Notes under the pieces: model-generated
Databases searched by the model: none
The model's input: only the letters and a program-made list of their open reading frames with translations
Told to the model about the DNA's origin: nothing
Translations under genes and position numbers: made by a program
Assembly (NCBI GenBank): GCA_036262055.1
Contig: DATAJP010000002.1
Span: 640,177 to 704,176 of the forward strand
Origin: Ignavibacteria bacterium
GTDB lineage: Bacteria; Bacteroidota; Ignavibacteria; Tepidaquicellales; Tepidaquicellaceae
DNA: 64,000 bases
Reading direction: 5' to 3'
In this document: positions 23,406-34,392 of the stretch, piece by piece
Layout of the letters: every line of letters begins with the position of its first letter
How positions within the stretch are numbered: position 1 is the first letter of the stretch

Positions 23406-25962
23406 TGGAAAAAACATATTGTATCTGCTTGGCGGAAACGGGAGCAATAAAATATGGTGGAATTATACGCTTCCGTATTTTGAAACTATTACTCCGGTGC
23501 CAATAGATTTTTCTCACCTTGATAATAAATCAAAAAATTTTAATTCTTTTAACTTTCTCGACAAGCTTGCTGATGATTTAGTTAAGCAAACCAAGCAGGG
23601 CTGTAACATTCTTGCATGCGGAATAAACGCTCTTGTTGTTTTGCGCGTCTGTGTTAAATATCCCAAGTATTTTAATAAAATAATTTTGTTTGCTCCCATC
23701 GGAGCGAATTTGTGGAAAAGCAAATATGGAAATTTGTTGTCGTCAGCCATTCCAAGAAAGATTGCGAAATATATTTTGTCAAACCATCCAAGAAGAATTT
23801 CAAAAAGACTTACAGACAGATACTGGAGCAAAAACATAATTAAAAAATTTACAGACGGCTATAAACAAACTCAGATTTTTGAGGAGTATTTTAAATATGT
23901 AAAACCATATAACGCTCTCGACCTAACCGAATGGATTGAAAATGACATTGAGATAATCTGGGGAGAGAAAGATAAAGTTGTGAGCATTGAAAATCTTCCT
24001 GCGTGGGATGCGATACTTGCGCGAGCGAACTTGAATATAACTGTAAAAAATAACTGGGGACATTATCCTTATTTTGAGCAACCAGAAGAATTTGTAAATA
24101 CTATTCAAGAATCATTAATTACTAATAAAAATTCTTTTTCATCTCATACAAAATCAGGGAGATTAAAACTTGCAACAATTGAATCCAGTGCAAAAATAAA
24201 AGTCCCTGAATTTTTTACAATTAAAAATTCTGAGTTATCAGAATTTTCAATCAGTGCAGTTGAACAACATCTTTCAATTACTAATTACTCAATATTAAGT
24301 ACTCATTCGCTGTATGCGGTTCGCTCGTCTTCATCAAATGAAGACAACATCGATTCATCGAGCGCAGGCCAATACGCTTCATTTATTAGTGTAAAAAAGG
24401 AAGAGCTTGCGGAAAGAATTTTTAATGTGTTTGCAAGCGGTGGAAAAGAACAAGTGAATGAAGTAATTGTTCAGGAGTTTATCGAGCCGATGGTTTCGGG
24501 TGTTGCGTTTGTAAGAAACATAAGCTGTGAGATCGAATGGGTCGAGGGGCATCTTGAAGAGCTTGTCAGCGGAAAGAAAAAACCTTTTCGTGCGATTGTT
24601 TCGGATATGAAAGGTGAATGGCAGAAAAACTGGAACATGTATGTCGAGGATGCACCGTTTGTTTTAATGCTTTCTAATCTCACGGATTTTTTAAATAAAT
24701 GTATAAGTGTTTTTCAGTATCAGCATTCGGATATCGAGTGGGCTTGGGACGGAGAGAGTTATTACTTGTTGCAAATAAGACCTGTGACTTCATACAACTG
24801 GCACCGCGCTTTGACATCGGCAAATCTCGATGAGATTCTGCCAAAGCAAGTGAGCAAACTCATGGATTACGCGCAGGTTGGAGCGGCGGCGAGTATCAGC
24901 AGGATTTATTCTCTTTGGGATACGCGTGTTCTTGAAGACAATGAACCGTTCACGGTTTTGTATGAAAATGCATCGTACATAAATCTTGATTTGTATATGT
25001 CGTTGTTCAAAAGATGGGGATTACCCTCATCGGTTTTATCAAAGGACATTGGAGGAACAGCACCTGAATTACAATTTAATTTCTTTAAGTTCATAAAAAA
25101 CACTCCGCGATTTTATAAAATGATTTGTGTTACCAGAAAATATATTTTATCGACTGAGCAACACATAAAAGAATTTGAGAAAGAACTTTTGTCGTTGAAA
25201 GAAACCGGTGAGTATATTAATTGGTTTGTTAGGTATTATATGTTCATTGTCCGCACGAACATAATCATAAAAGCGGCGAATTCGAGCTCGCGGGGAGCAT
25301 TTCTTTATAAGAAAAATAAAATTTACAGTGAGCTTAATGAAAGCTCTAAGCACCGCACTTCTTTTGAAAGCGACCCTGCATCGCCAAGAAACACATCGGA
25401 TTTTAAAAGTGTTGTTGAGCTTGAACAGCCACGAGGAACTGCGAAGCTGTTTTATGCTGCGGGTTTTTTTGGATTCAATAATTATTTTGTTTATGTCCGC
25501 GAGTGGTTTCGCGATAACAACATGCGGCTGTTTCAAAGACTGCATGCGGGTTTGCAAGGCACAGAACAGGGACGGGAGTGGCTTAAGAAATTCGATGCAG
25601 TGCGGAGCATTACGGGAACATTCTGGGCTGATGAAGGTGATGTATATGAACAGGATTTTTCATTTGTGATTTATCCCGGCTCGGCTGAAGGAGTTGTAGG
25701 TGAAGGGAAAGATATTTTGATTGTTGATTATCTTGACCCGGGAAAATACAGTGAGTATAAAAAATATAAAGCGGTCATCAGCAAAACCGGCGGTAAGTTT
25801 TCTCACGGCGCAATTCTTTTGAGAGAATTAAAAATTCCGTCAGCGATTGTAAGTAATGTTGAAAATGATTTGGAGGGTAAGAGGGTGAAGTATGAGAATG
25901 GGAAGGTATTTACTAATGAAAAGGATGACCCAGAGGGTACCCCTTTGCTACGCTCAGAATGA
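23398..25962 (+). CDS. Alpha/beta-hydrolase fused to a rifampin-phosphotransferase-like dikinase
   Basis: 854 residues. Residues 1-240 have the alpha/beta-hydrolase pattern with the acid (D192 in 'WGEKDKV') and histidine (H222 in 'WGHYPYF'), but the nucleophile elbow reads 'LACGINALVV' with no Ser, so it may not be a working esterase. Residues about 255-464 form an ATP-grasp of the PEP-synthase/PPDK type ('AVRSSSSNED', 'SAGQY', 'DIEWAWDGESYYLLQIRPVT'). About 470-780 include 'ANLDEILPKQVSKLM', like the substrate domain of rifampin phosphotransferases. Residues 790-825 form the swivelling domain with phospho-His H803 ('GGKFSHGAILLREL'). There is no PEP-binding barrel. Being coupled to malQ and GH57, it could be a glucan or sugar dikinase. 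That role is inference. Confidence 0.82.
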   Translation: MNNGKNILYLLGGNGSNKIWWNYTLPYFETITPVPIDFSHLDNKSKNFNSFNFLDKLADDLVKQTKQGCNILACGINALVVLRVCVKYPKYFNKIILFAPIGANLWKSKYGNLLSSAIPRKIAKYILSNHPRRISKRLTDRYWSKNIIKKFTDGYKQTQIFEEYFKYVKPYNALDLTEWIENDIEIIWGEKDKVVSIENLPAWDAILARANLNITVKNNWGHYPYFEQPEEFVNTIQESLITNKNSFSSHTKSGRLKLATIESSAKIKVPEFFTIKNSELSEFSISAVEQHLSITNYSILSTHSLYAVRSSSSNEDNIDSSSAGQYASFISVKKEELAERIFNVFASGGKEQVNEVIVQEFIEPMVSGVAFVRNISCEIEWVEGHLEELVSGKKKPFRAIVSDMKGEWQKNWNMYVEDAPFVLMLSNLTDFLNKCISVFQYQHSDIEWAWDGESYYLLQIRPVTSYNWHRALTSANLDEILPKQVSKLMDYAQVGAAASISRIYSLWDTRVLEDNEPFTVLYENASYINLDLYMSLFKRWGLPSSVLSKDIGGTAPELQFNFFKFIKNTPRFYKMICVTRKYILSTEQHIKEFEKELLSLKETGEYINWFVRYYMFIVRTNIIIKAANSSSRGAFLYKKNKIYSELNESSKHRTSFESDPASPRNTSDFKSVVELEQPRGTAKLFYAAGFFGFNNYFVYVREWFRDNNMRLFQRLHAGLQGTEQGREWLKKFDAVRSITGTFWADEGDVYEQDFSFVIYPGSAEGVVGEGKDILIVDYLDPGKYSEYKKYKAVISKTGGKFSHGAILLRELKIPSAIVSNVENDLEGKRVKYENGKVFTNEKDDPEGTPLLRSE

Positions 25963-25964
25963 CA
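25934..25964. repeat. 'GTCATTCTGAGCG' repeat arm at the end of the dikinase gene
   Basis: On the minus strand this reads GTCATTCTGAGCGTAGCAAAGG, a known style of dispersed repeat. The last nine or so codons of the dikinase gene ('EGTPLLRSE') are encoded by it, so the protein's tail was probably extended by insertion. Confidence 0.55.
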
Positions 25965-25969
25965 CACTT

Positions 25970-26638
25970 TTATTCTGTCCACACCAAAGAATATCTCCAG
26001 AATAATTGTCTTTTTATTTCGGCCCCGGGAAAATATTTATTGGCAAGTTTTATAAGCTCGCGATAAGTTAAATACACATCAGTTGCGCTGTGTTTTTTCC
26101 ATTGGTCACGCTCGGTTTTCGGCGTTCTTATAAATCCGTTATGATAAATATTTTTTGCAATGCCGAGCGGAATGGATACACTTGCATTCAGTGCGTTTTC
26201 AATGAAGCTGTTTTGAAGAAGATCGATTATTATGAGTCTGCCGTTCGGCTTTAAATTATGTTTTACTTTTTCTGCGAATGAATCAAAATTAATATGATGT
26301 AAAACTGCCATGGTGATAATACATTCTAAATGATTTTCAGGAAAATCATAATTAAGATAATCCGCAGTAAAATATTTTATATTGTCTGAAGAGTTTAATT
26401 TTTGCGCATGTTCAGTCATTCTTTGAGACAAATCCAAACCTATTACCGATTCCGAATATTTTGCAACTTCTTTGCAGAGCTTACCCTGTCCGCTTCCGAT
26501 TTCTAAAACATTTTTACAATTCGCAGGAAGATTTTTAATAACAAACTTATAAAATTCTTTGTTATGGTCCCATTTCTTTGCAGGAAAAGCGGAGATGACA
26601 TCAAAGTCCTGCCGGATTGTTGAAGTGTATTCGGACAT
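25970..26638 (-). CDS. Class I SAM-dependent methyltransferase
   Basis: 222 residues. Motif I 'VLEIGSGQGKLCKEVAKYSESVIGLDLS' binds AdoMet, followed by 'FTADYLNYDFPENHLECIITMAVLHHI' and 'LKPNGRLIIIDLL'. Substrate unknown; the pattern suits a small molecule or quinone/lipid-type methylase. Its start shares bases with the stop of the YiiX-like gene (TAATG), indicating translational coupling. Convergent with the dikinase gene, eight bases apart. Confidence 0.9.
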   Translation of the reverse strand: MSEYTSTIRQDFDVISAFPAKKWDHNKEFYKFVIKNLPANCKNVLEIGSGQGKLCKEVAKYSESVIGLDLSQRMTEHAQKLNSSDNIKYFTADYLNYDFPENHLECIITMAVLHHINFDSFAEKVKHNLKPNGRLIIIDLLQNSFIENALNASVSIPLGIAKNIYHNGFIRTPKTERDQWKKHSATDVYLTYRELIKLANKYFPGAEIKRQLFWRYSLVWTE

Positions 26639-27324
26639 TAATTTGATTTTACTGTATAGAGTAACTCCGAATCATAAATATCTGCGGGTGAGATAACATC
26701 TTCGTTGTAAGGAATGTTGCTTCCATAACGTTCGCTCATTATGCGTTTAACTTCATCACCTGATAAGTCAAAGTCTTTTAATTTTTTTAATTTTCCGACT
26801 TCGATGTTTGCGGCATCTTTATAAATTTTCCAGACAAGCTCGGAGCAGTAAATTTTATCATCGCTCCATCCGAAGTATATATCATAATTTTTCCCAACAA
26901 AACTTTCTGCTTCGCTTTTCATATTTTTCACAATCTCAGAATTCAAAACTTCGCTGGCGTTGTTTAACCTTTTGATTACATAATGTTCATCGTTGCCGCG
27001 TGCAATCCATTTGTTTAGAGGCGTAATCTTAACTGGCTGAACGGCTTCATAAACAAGAAACTCGTTTCCGTTTTTAAAGATTATTCCGCAGTGAGTGTAT
27101 TTCGATTTTGTTGCATCTTTAATTGCCTGACACTGCTTTGAGTTTAGCGATTGAAAAATTATATCACCTTCTTTAATGTTGTTTTGGTCAACAAGTGCAG
27201 TGATTTCTTCGTTGGCATTATTTAATCTTGTTTTCGGGTCATAATATTTTCTTTTGAGATAATATCCTGCTCCGAGCAGAAATAAAATTACGACTGTAAT
27301 AATTATATATTTCCATTTTTTCAT
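26638..27324 (-). CDS. YiiX/YaeF-like permuted papain-fold amidase, membrane-anchored
   Basis: 228 residues. One N-terminal membrane helix (about 5-23) precedes a domain of the circularly permuted NlpC/P60 type: 'EGDIIFQSLNSKQCQAI', 'SKYTHCGIIFKNGNEFLVYEAVQPV' (His) and 'KIYCSELVWKIYKDA' (catalytic Cys). These enzymes cut amide or ester bonds in cell-wall or lipid substrates. The coupled methyltransferase downstream suggests a joint step, not identified. Confidence 0.88.
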   Translation of the reverse strand: MKKWKYIIITVVILFLLGAGYYLKRKYYDPKTRLNNANEEITALVDQNNIKEGDIIFQSLNSKQCQAIKDATKSKYTHCGIIFKNGNEFLVYEAVQPVKITPLNKWIARGNDEHYVIKRLNNASEVLNSEIVKNMKSEAESFVGKNYDIYFGWSDDKIYCSELVWKIYKDAANIEVGKLKKLKDFDLSGDEVKRIMSERYGSNIPYNEDVISPADIYDSELLYTVKSN

Positions 27325-27350
27325 ATGAAAAAAATATGTCCTCCCCCTAA

Positions 27351-27394
27351 CACACCCCGCCTCTTCGAGGCACCCCTCTCAAGAGGGGATTTAT
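27351..27394. repeat. Tandem-hairpin repeat, family B (copy 2)
   Basis: CACACCCC followed by the hairpins GCCTCttcGAGGC and CCCCTCTCaaGAGGGG. The first stem differs in sequence from the other copies but still pairs. Located between the YiiX-like and the sterol-desaturase-like genes. Confidence 0.8.
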
Positions 27395-27450
27395 TTGTTC
27401 TTTTTATAACAGCTGGTGAGACGGAGCATTCCGTCTTAAAATAGAAAAAT

Positions 27451-28392
27451 TTACTCTCCCACATATTTATCATCTTTGAAGCTGCGGAAGGCGAAGAGGT
27501 GCTGCTTGAGATAGACGAATGAGTCTATGAAAATGACTTTGAAGAAATGAACTATTCGACCGCCAAATGTTCGCCTGTTGTTTGCTTCAGCGGCGTTGTG
27601 CATATCTTTCCCGGCGGTGTCCATGTTTTTAAAATCGTGCCAGGTCAGGTGCGAGAGCGGGTAGTCGGGAGTGTCGCTCAGCCCGTATTTAATGGGTTTG
27701 CGCTCGTCCGGGTTTGGATAAAATGCAGTGCCGAACATCCAGTCCCAGATTGCAAGCTTGGTTCCGTAGTTGTTCTGATACTCGCGACCTTCGTCATCGG
27801 AGTGATGCCAGCGGTGCATTTCGGGACCGTTGATAAAATACTGCAGCTTGCCGAGACGAACATCGATGTTTGAGTGAATAAACATTCCCCAGACTGCATC
27901 GACTGTTCCTTTCATGATTGCAATTTCAGGAGCAGCACCGAGAAGAATTATCGGAGCAAACTCAACGGTCTGGTTAATTAAAATTTCGAGAGCGTGCGAG
28001 CGAGAGCCGGAAAGCCAATCGACTGTGCGCGGGGAGTGATGCGCTTCGTGAGTACGCCACAGAAAAGAATTGTTATGCTGCCAGCGGTGAAACCAGTAAA
28101 TGTATAAGTCATGCGTGACAAAGAAAAAAAGAAACTGCGCCCAGATTGGAATGCCGAGATTTTCCATCACGCTGTATTTGTAAAGGTCGGTATCGGCTTT
28201 AATCCAGTTAAGAAGTCCGAAGATGATAAGTCCAAGCAGATAACTCTGAACGACGGTGTATAAAATAAAATCGTAAAAAAATCCTTCACGAAAAAGCTTC
28301 TGCCCTTTCGTGTAAGGAAACAGTCTTTCGAGAATGACCATCAAAACGGCCGAGCCGCCGACTATGATATATGAAATTGTTTGTAAGTCCAT
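27451..28392 (-). CDS. Sterol desaturase / fatty acid hydroxylase family protein
   Basis: 313 residues, integral membrane di-iron enzyme. The histidine clusters are complete: 'HDLYIYWFHRWQH', 'HEAHHS' and 'EMHRWHHSDD'. Four to five helices carry the His motifs on the cytoplasmic face. In bacteria these proteins hydroxylate or desaturate fatty acyl chains, carotenoids or ether lipids; the substrate here is unknown. Divergent from dnaN. Confidence 0.92.
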   Translation of the reverse strand: MDLQTISYIIVGGSAVLMVILERLFPYTKGQKLFREGFFYDFILYTVVQSYLLGLIIFGLLNWIKADTDLYKYSVMENLGIPIWAQFLFFFVTHDLYIYWFHRWQHNNSFLWRTHEAHHSPRTVDWLSGSRSHALEILINQTVEFAPIILLGAAPEIAIMKGTVDAVWGMFIHSNIDVRLGKLQYFINGPEMHRWHHSDDEGREYQNNYGTKLAIWDWMFGTAFYPNPDERKPIKYGLSDTPDYPLSHLTWHDFKNMDTAGKDMHNAAEANNRRTFGGRIVHFFKVIFIDSFVYLKQHLFAFRSFKDDKYVGE

Positions 28393-28624
28393 TAAAAAAT
28401 ATTCAGTTGAAAAATAATTATAAGGAAAGTTTTTTTAAATGAAATTAAAAAACCTAAGCCACGAATTTGCACGAATTAACACAAATTTCACGAATGAAAA
28501 TGAATAGCAAAAATTCTCTCTTTATGACCACTTTAAGCCGAATTACCAACTTTTATTTCATTGTATATTCTGCAAAATATGAGTATTTTTGTAGATAAAT
28601 AATTAAATTTATAAAACTTACCGG
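28393..28624. other. Divergent intergenic region before dnaN
   Basis: 232 bases between the desaturase-like gene and dnaN. It holds a degenerate 'CCACGAATTTGCACGAATTAACAC' repeat fragment near 28457-28490, and a possible dnaN promoter with a Bacteroidota-style TAnnTTTG element (TATTTTTG near 28580). I see no DnaA box (TTATCCACA type) and no dnaA gene, so I do not call an origin here. Confidence 0.4.
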
Positions 28625-29764
28625 ATGAAATTCAAAACCACTTCCCAGGAGTTTGTAACAGCTTTTAATAAGCTAAATTCAGTAATCCCTACACGCTCTA
28701 CGCTTCCGATTTTAGATAATGTTTTGTTCGAGTTAAGTGGAAATAAATTGACAATGCTGGCATCGGATTTGGAAATTTTTGTTAAATCATCGCTTGAAGT
28801 TACCGGCGGTGAGGACGGAAAAATTGCGGTCGATGCAAAACGCCTTTTGAATTTCGTGAGAACTCTTTCGAAAGAAGAATTGACTTTTGAGAGCTCCGAC
28901 AACACAAAGCTTCTTGTTAAGACAAAGAAGAGTAAATATTCTTTTCCTTGCCAGGAAGCAGATGAGTTTCCATTGCCGGAAGAAACAAAATTGAAAAATG
29001 TAGTTAAGATGGACGGGGGCGTTCTGAAAAGATTTATCAGCAAAGTGATTCATTCGGTTAATACTGATGCTATCAGAAGAAACATGTCGGGAGTTTTGTT
29101 TGACATAAGAAAAGACCAGCTTCGTATGGTTGCTACTGACGGTTTCAGACTCGGAAAAATCATAAAAGAAAATTTTAATCATCCTGATATTCGCGACAGC
29201 AAGCTTGTTGTTCCGACAAAGACATGCAATTTATATATCCGCTTGAATGAAAATGAACCTGCAGAGCTGAGCTTCGATGAAAATATGCTGAAGATTGTTT
29301 TCGGTGATGTTGAGATTATTTCAAAATTGATTGATGATACATTCCCGAATTATGAATCGGTGATACCAAAGGATAACGACAAGACTTTAAAGACGAACAC
29401 AAGTGATTTTCAGCAGTCGCTTAAAAGAGCGCAGATTGTTTCTGACAATATCACTCACAGAGTTAAATTGGAAATTAAGAATGATACGATTACGGTGAAA
29501 GCCGATAATCCTGAAATAGGCGCAGAAGGTGAAGAATCATTCGACTGCAGTTTTGTGAATAATGATGCCGAAGAAGATTTTGATAAGAAGCCGTTCTCGA
29601 TTGCGTTCAATGCGGAGTATCTGCTTGAATGCCTGAACCAGATTGAAACGGATGAAGTGCTGATGAACTTTACGACGTCTTCGAAAGCCGCAATTGCAAA
29701 TCCGACCGAGCAGAAGGAAGATGAAAACTTCATGGAGCTCGTAATGCCGGTAAGAATAAGTTAA
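28625..29764 (+). CDS. dnaN: DNA polymerase III sliding clamp (beta subunit)
   Basis: 379 residues, made of three clamp domains. 'FKTTSQEFVTAFNKLNSVIPTRSTLPILDNVLFE' is the typical N-terminus, and the protein ends in 'ELVMPVRIS', matching the conserved 'MPM/VR' C-terminus. The clamp encircles DNA and tethers the polymerase. It is followed after five bases by recF. No Shine-Dalgarno precedes the ATG. Confidence 0.97.
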   Translation: MKFKTTSQEFVTAFNKLNSVIPTRSTLPILDNVLFELSGNKLTMLASDLEIFVKSSLEVTGGEDGKIAVDAKRLLNFVRTLSKEELTFESSDNTKLLVKTKKSKYSFPCQEADEFPLPEETKLKNVVKMDGGVLKRFISKVIHSVNTDAIRRNMSGVLFDIRKDQLRMVATDGFRLGKIIKENFNHPDIRDSKLVVPTKTCNLYIRLNENEPAELSFDENMLKIVFGDVEIISKLIDDTFPNYESVIPKDNDKTLKTNTSDFQQSLKRAQIVSDNITHRVKLEIKNDTITVKADNPEIGAEGEESFDCSFVNNDAEEDFDKKPFSIAFNAEYLLECLNQIETDEVLMNFTTSSKAAIANPTEQKEDENFMELVMPVRIS

Positions 29765-29769
29765 ATACA

Positions 29770-30951
29770 TTGGTTTTAAAGAAGCTATTCCTCAAAAATT
29801 TCAGAAACTACATTTTTTTAGAAGCTGCATTTAACGGCAAATTCAATTTTATATACGGCAACAACGGCAACGGCAAGACGAATATTCTTGAGGCAATTTC
29901 GCTGGTTAGTCTTGCGAAGAGCTTTATAGGTTCGGGTGAGTCCGATTGCGTTAAGCAGGGCGAGAAAAGTTTTATTGTAAAAGGTGATTATGTAAATGAC
30001 CTTGATAACGATGAGATTGTAAGTGTTGAGTATGACTCGGATGCAAAAAAGAAAACGTTCTTTCTCAATAAAGAAAAAATTACAAGTGTTTCATCGGAGC
30101 TGTTCGGAAAGTTTCCGGTTGTTTATTTAACTCCGCACAGCTTGAATATTTCTTACGGTAATCCTTCTGACAGAAGAAAGTTCTTTGATATTCTGATTTC
30201 ACAGACAAGCAGAGTTTATCTCGACAGACTTAAAGAGCTGAACCGTTTGCTTCAGTTGAAGAATGCTTTGTTGAAAGATTATGTAATCTTCAAAAGGTAT
30301 TCAAATGATGAGTTTAATTCGCTGTTTAATACATACAACGAAAAGCTTGTAGAGGTATCGGCGAACATAACTTTTAAGCGACTGAATTTTTTAAGAGAGT
30401 TTATTGCTGACTTCGAGAAAAGCTATGCGCTGCTTGTAAAAGACGGTGGTAAAGGGGAGATATGTTATTACTCGGAGTTCATTGGCGAGATTGATGTTTT
30501 AAAAGATAAAGAGCTTAGTGTCGAGGATCTGGAGAGTGTTTATAAAAAACGTCTTGCTGAATTCAAGAAAGAAGAAACCGGTAGAGTGCTTTCGCTTGTC
30601 GGTCCGCAGAGAGATGATTATGTTTTTAAGATTGCGAAAAGCGGTGATGTTTTTGATTTGAAAAATCACGGTTCGCAAGGTGAACATAAGACGTTCATAG
30701 TTGCAGTGAAACTTGCAGAGTATGAATATCTGAAGAGTAAAAAAAATACCGACCCGGTGTTGCTTCTCGATGATATTTTATCTGAGCTTGATGAGAACAG
30801 AGTATCGCAGATTATATCGCACTTGAAAGACTACGGGCAGATTTTTTTGACGACGATTGACAGGAATTATTTGAATAACATAAAGCAGTTTTATAAAGAT
30901 AATGAAATTTCCGTTTTTAAAGTAACAAACGGAGAGGTGGTGCAGGAGTAA
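29770..30951 (+). CDS. recF: DNA replication and repair protein RecF
   Basis: 393 residues with a TTG start. An SMC-like ABC ATPase that helps load RecA at gaps. 'LKNFRNYIFLEAAF' , Walker A 'IYGNNGNGKTNILEAI', the signature 'NHGSQGEHKTFIVAVKLAEYEYL' and Walker B 'PVLLLDDILSELDENRV' are present. The C-terminal 'QIFLTTID' switch segment completes it. It follows dnaN as in many bacteria. Confidence 0.96.
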   Translation: MVLKKLFLKNFRNYIFLEAAFNGKFNFIYGNNGNGKTNILEAISLVSLAKSFIGSGESDCVKQGEKSFIVKGDYVNDLDNDEIVSVEYDSDAKKKTFFLNKEKITSVSSELFGKFPVVYLTPHSLNISYGNPSDRRKFFDILISQTSRVYLDRLKELNRLLQLKNALLKDYVIFKRYSNDEFNSLFNTYNEKLVEVSANITFKRLNFLREFIADFEKSYALLVKDGGKGEICYYSEFIGEIDVLKDKELSVEDLESVYKKRLAEFKKEETGRVLSLVGPQRDDYVFKIAKSGDVFDLKNHGSQGEHKTFIVAVKLAEYEYLKSKKNTDPVLLLDDILSELDENRVSQIISHLKDYGQIFLTTIDRNYLNNIKQFYKDNEISVFKVTNGEVVQE

Positions 30952-30954
30952 AGC

Positions 30955-30981
30955 GTTGGAGTCCCTTGCGGAGACTCCAAC
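30955..30981 (+). terminator. Hairpin after recF
   Basis: GTTGGAGTC pairs perfectly with GACTCCAAC around a nine-base loop, four bases after the recF stop. There is no T-run, so it is a structured 3' end rather than a classic intrinsic terminator. Confidence 0.5.
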
Positions 30982-31013
30982 AGGAGAGTTAAAAACATTA
31001 ACATGGTGTTAAA

Positions 31014-31064
31014 CACACCCCGTCTCCGACAAGTCGGAGCCACCCCTCTCGAGAGGGGAATTTA
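31014..31064. repeat. Tandem-hairpin repeat, family B (copy 3)
   Basis: CACACCCCGT, then CTCCGAcaagTCGGAG, then CCCCTCTCGAGAGGGG. Same design as the copies at 16036, 27351 and 41610, with a changed first stem. Confidence 0.85.
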
Positions 31065-31101
31065 TTTGTTTAGAAGGGGTAAATTATTAAACAACCCCCT
31101 G

Positions 31102-31121
31102 ACCCCCTTTATTAAGGGGGA
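31102..31121. repeat. CCCCCTT/AAGGGGG hairpin
   Basis: CCCCCTT pairs with AAGGGGG around a short loop, 16 bases before the start of the DUF721 gene. The C-rich flank recalls the family B arms. Possibly part of a separate insertion. Confidence 0.55.
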
Positions 31122-31136
31122 ATTATAAATGAGATT

Positions 31137-31445
31137 ATGCCAAGAATAGATCAAAATCGTTTTAATAAAACAGTTTGTCTGAAAGACGAACTGAATGATT
31201 TTATGAAACACATTGGTCTTGATGACAGGATGCAGGATTTGAAAATCTTGAACGTGTGGGAAGAATGCGTAGGAAGCTCGATTGCAAAATTTTCCGAGCC
31301 GATAAGGATTGTTAAACATAAATTATACGTGAAAGTTGAAAACTCGGTTTGGCGTTATGAATTATCGGTGAGAAAAGATGAAATCATTCCGCGTTTAAAC
31401 CAAAGCTTAAATAAAAAATTAATAAGAGAAATAGTATTTATATAA
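31137..31445 (+). CDS. DciA-like DUF721 protein
   Basis: 102 residues. DUF721 proteins include DciA, the ancestral loader of the replicative helicase DnaB. The family core is 'ILNVWEECVGSSIAKFSEPIRIVKHKLYVKVENSVWRYELS', with a KH-like fold and a conserved Trp. Encoded between recF and gyrB, as in Actinobacteria and others; this supports a replication role. I use the ATG at 31137. Confidence 0.88.
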   Translation: MPRIDQNRFNKTVCLKDELNDFMKHIGLDDRMQDLKILNVWEECVGSSIAKFSEPIRIVKHKLYVKVENSVWRYELSVRKDEIIPRLNQSLNKKLIREIVFI

Positions 31446-33455
<2,010 letters not shown>

Positions 33456-33493
33456 TAATAATGCATAGTTCAAAAATTTAATTTAAACTTATG

Positions 33494-33530
33494 AACCCGT
33501 TTGCTTTTTATCGCGAACGGGTTTCTTTTA
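33494..33530 (+). terminator. Intrinsic terminator of gyrB
   Basis: AACCCGTT (33494-33501) pairs with AACGGGTT (33516-33523), followed by TCTTTTA. It ends the dnaN-gyrB gene set. Confidence 0.75.
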
Positions 33531-33550
33531 TACTGTAACATTTATAACAT

Positions 33551-34381
33551 TTGGAAGAAATAATTAAAGCTATTGTGTTCGGGATCGTACAGGGAGCGAC
33601 GGAATTTATTCCAATCAGCAGCACCGCGCATTTGAGAATTGTGCCGGCATTGCTCGGTTGGAAAGATGAAGGAGCGGCTTTCACTGCTGTGATACAGCTG
33701 GGGACGTTGCTTGCGACGTTCATTTATTTCAGAACCGACATAAAAAATTTATGGAAAGGTTTTTTGCAAGCGTTCAAGAATAAAGATTTTTTTTCAAATC
33801 CAGAATCGAGAATTTTTCTTTTAATCATAATCGGCACGATACCGATTTGTATTTTCGGTTTGCTGTTAAAAGACTTTATCGAAGGCGATGCGAGAGGATT
33901 GTATGTAATAAGCGCTTCGTTGATTATACTTGCTATAATCTTATATATAGCGGAAAAAGTCGGAACGCGAACTAAGGACATGAAAGATATTACAATTAAA
34001 GACGGTATTGTCATCGGGCTCGCGCAGGCATTGGCGTTGATACCGGGAAGCTCGCGAAGCGGTGTTACGATTACTGCAGGATTATTCAGAGGGTTAAGGC
34101 GTGATGTATGCGCGAGATATTCGTTTTTGCTCAGCATCCCCGCAATTACACTGAGCGGGTTATATGAACTATATTCCGAGCGGGCAACATTATTGGATTC
34201 AAATTTGACATCGCTGATTATAGCAACTATTGTATCCGGAATTGTTGGCTATGCATCGATTAAGTTTCTTTTGCATTATCTCCGCACACACAGCAACATG
34301 GTTTTTATTATCTATAGAATTGTACTTGGAATAATAATTATTCTTTTGGTTTCAAATGGCGTTTTAAGTAATTTGGATTAA
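33551..34381 (+). CDS. uppP: Undecaprenyl-diphosphatase UppP (BacA)
   Basis: 276 residues with a TTG start and eight or so helices. It recycles undecaprenyl diphosphate for peptidoglycan synthesis. Diagnostic motifs are 'GATEFIPISSTAHLRI' (motif 1) and 'LIPGSSRSGVTITAGL' (motif 2, catalytic Ser/Arg region). The conserved start 'EEIIKAIVFGIVQG' requires the TTG at 33551. Confidence 0.96.
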   Translation: MEEIIKAIVFGIVQGATEFIPISSTAHLRIVPALLGWKDEGAAFTAVIQLGTLLATFIYFRTDIKNLWKGFLQAFKNKDFFSNPESRIFLLIIIGTIPICIFGLLLKDFIEGDARGLYVISASLIILAIILYIAEKVGTRTKDMKDITIKDGIVIGLAQALALIPGSSRSGVTITAGLFRGLRRDVCARYSFLLSIPAITLSGLYELYSERATLLDSNLTSLIIATIVSGIVGYASIKFLLHYLRTHSNMVFIIYRIVLGIIIILLVSNGVLSNLD

Positions 34382-34392
34382 GAGTCGTTTTA

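Noticed and set aside
28393-28624. Possible replication origin before dnaN
   Set aside because: No DnaA boxes, no A+T-rich 13-mer set that I could recognise, and no dnaA gene.
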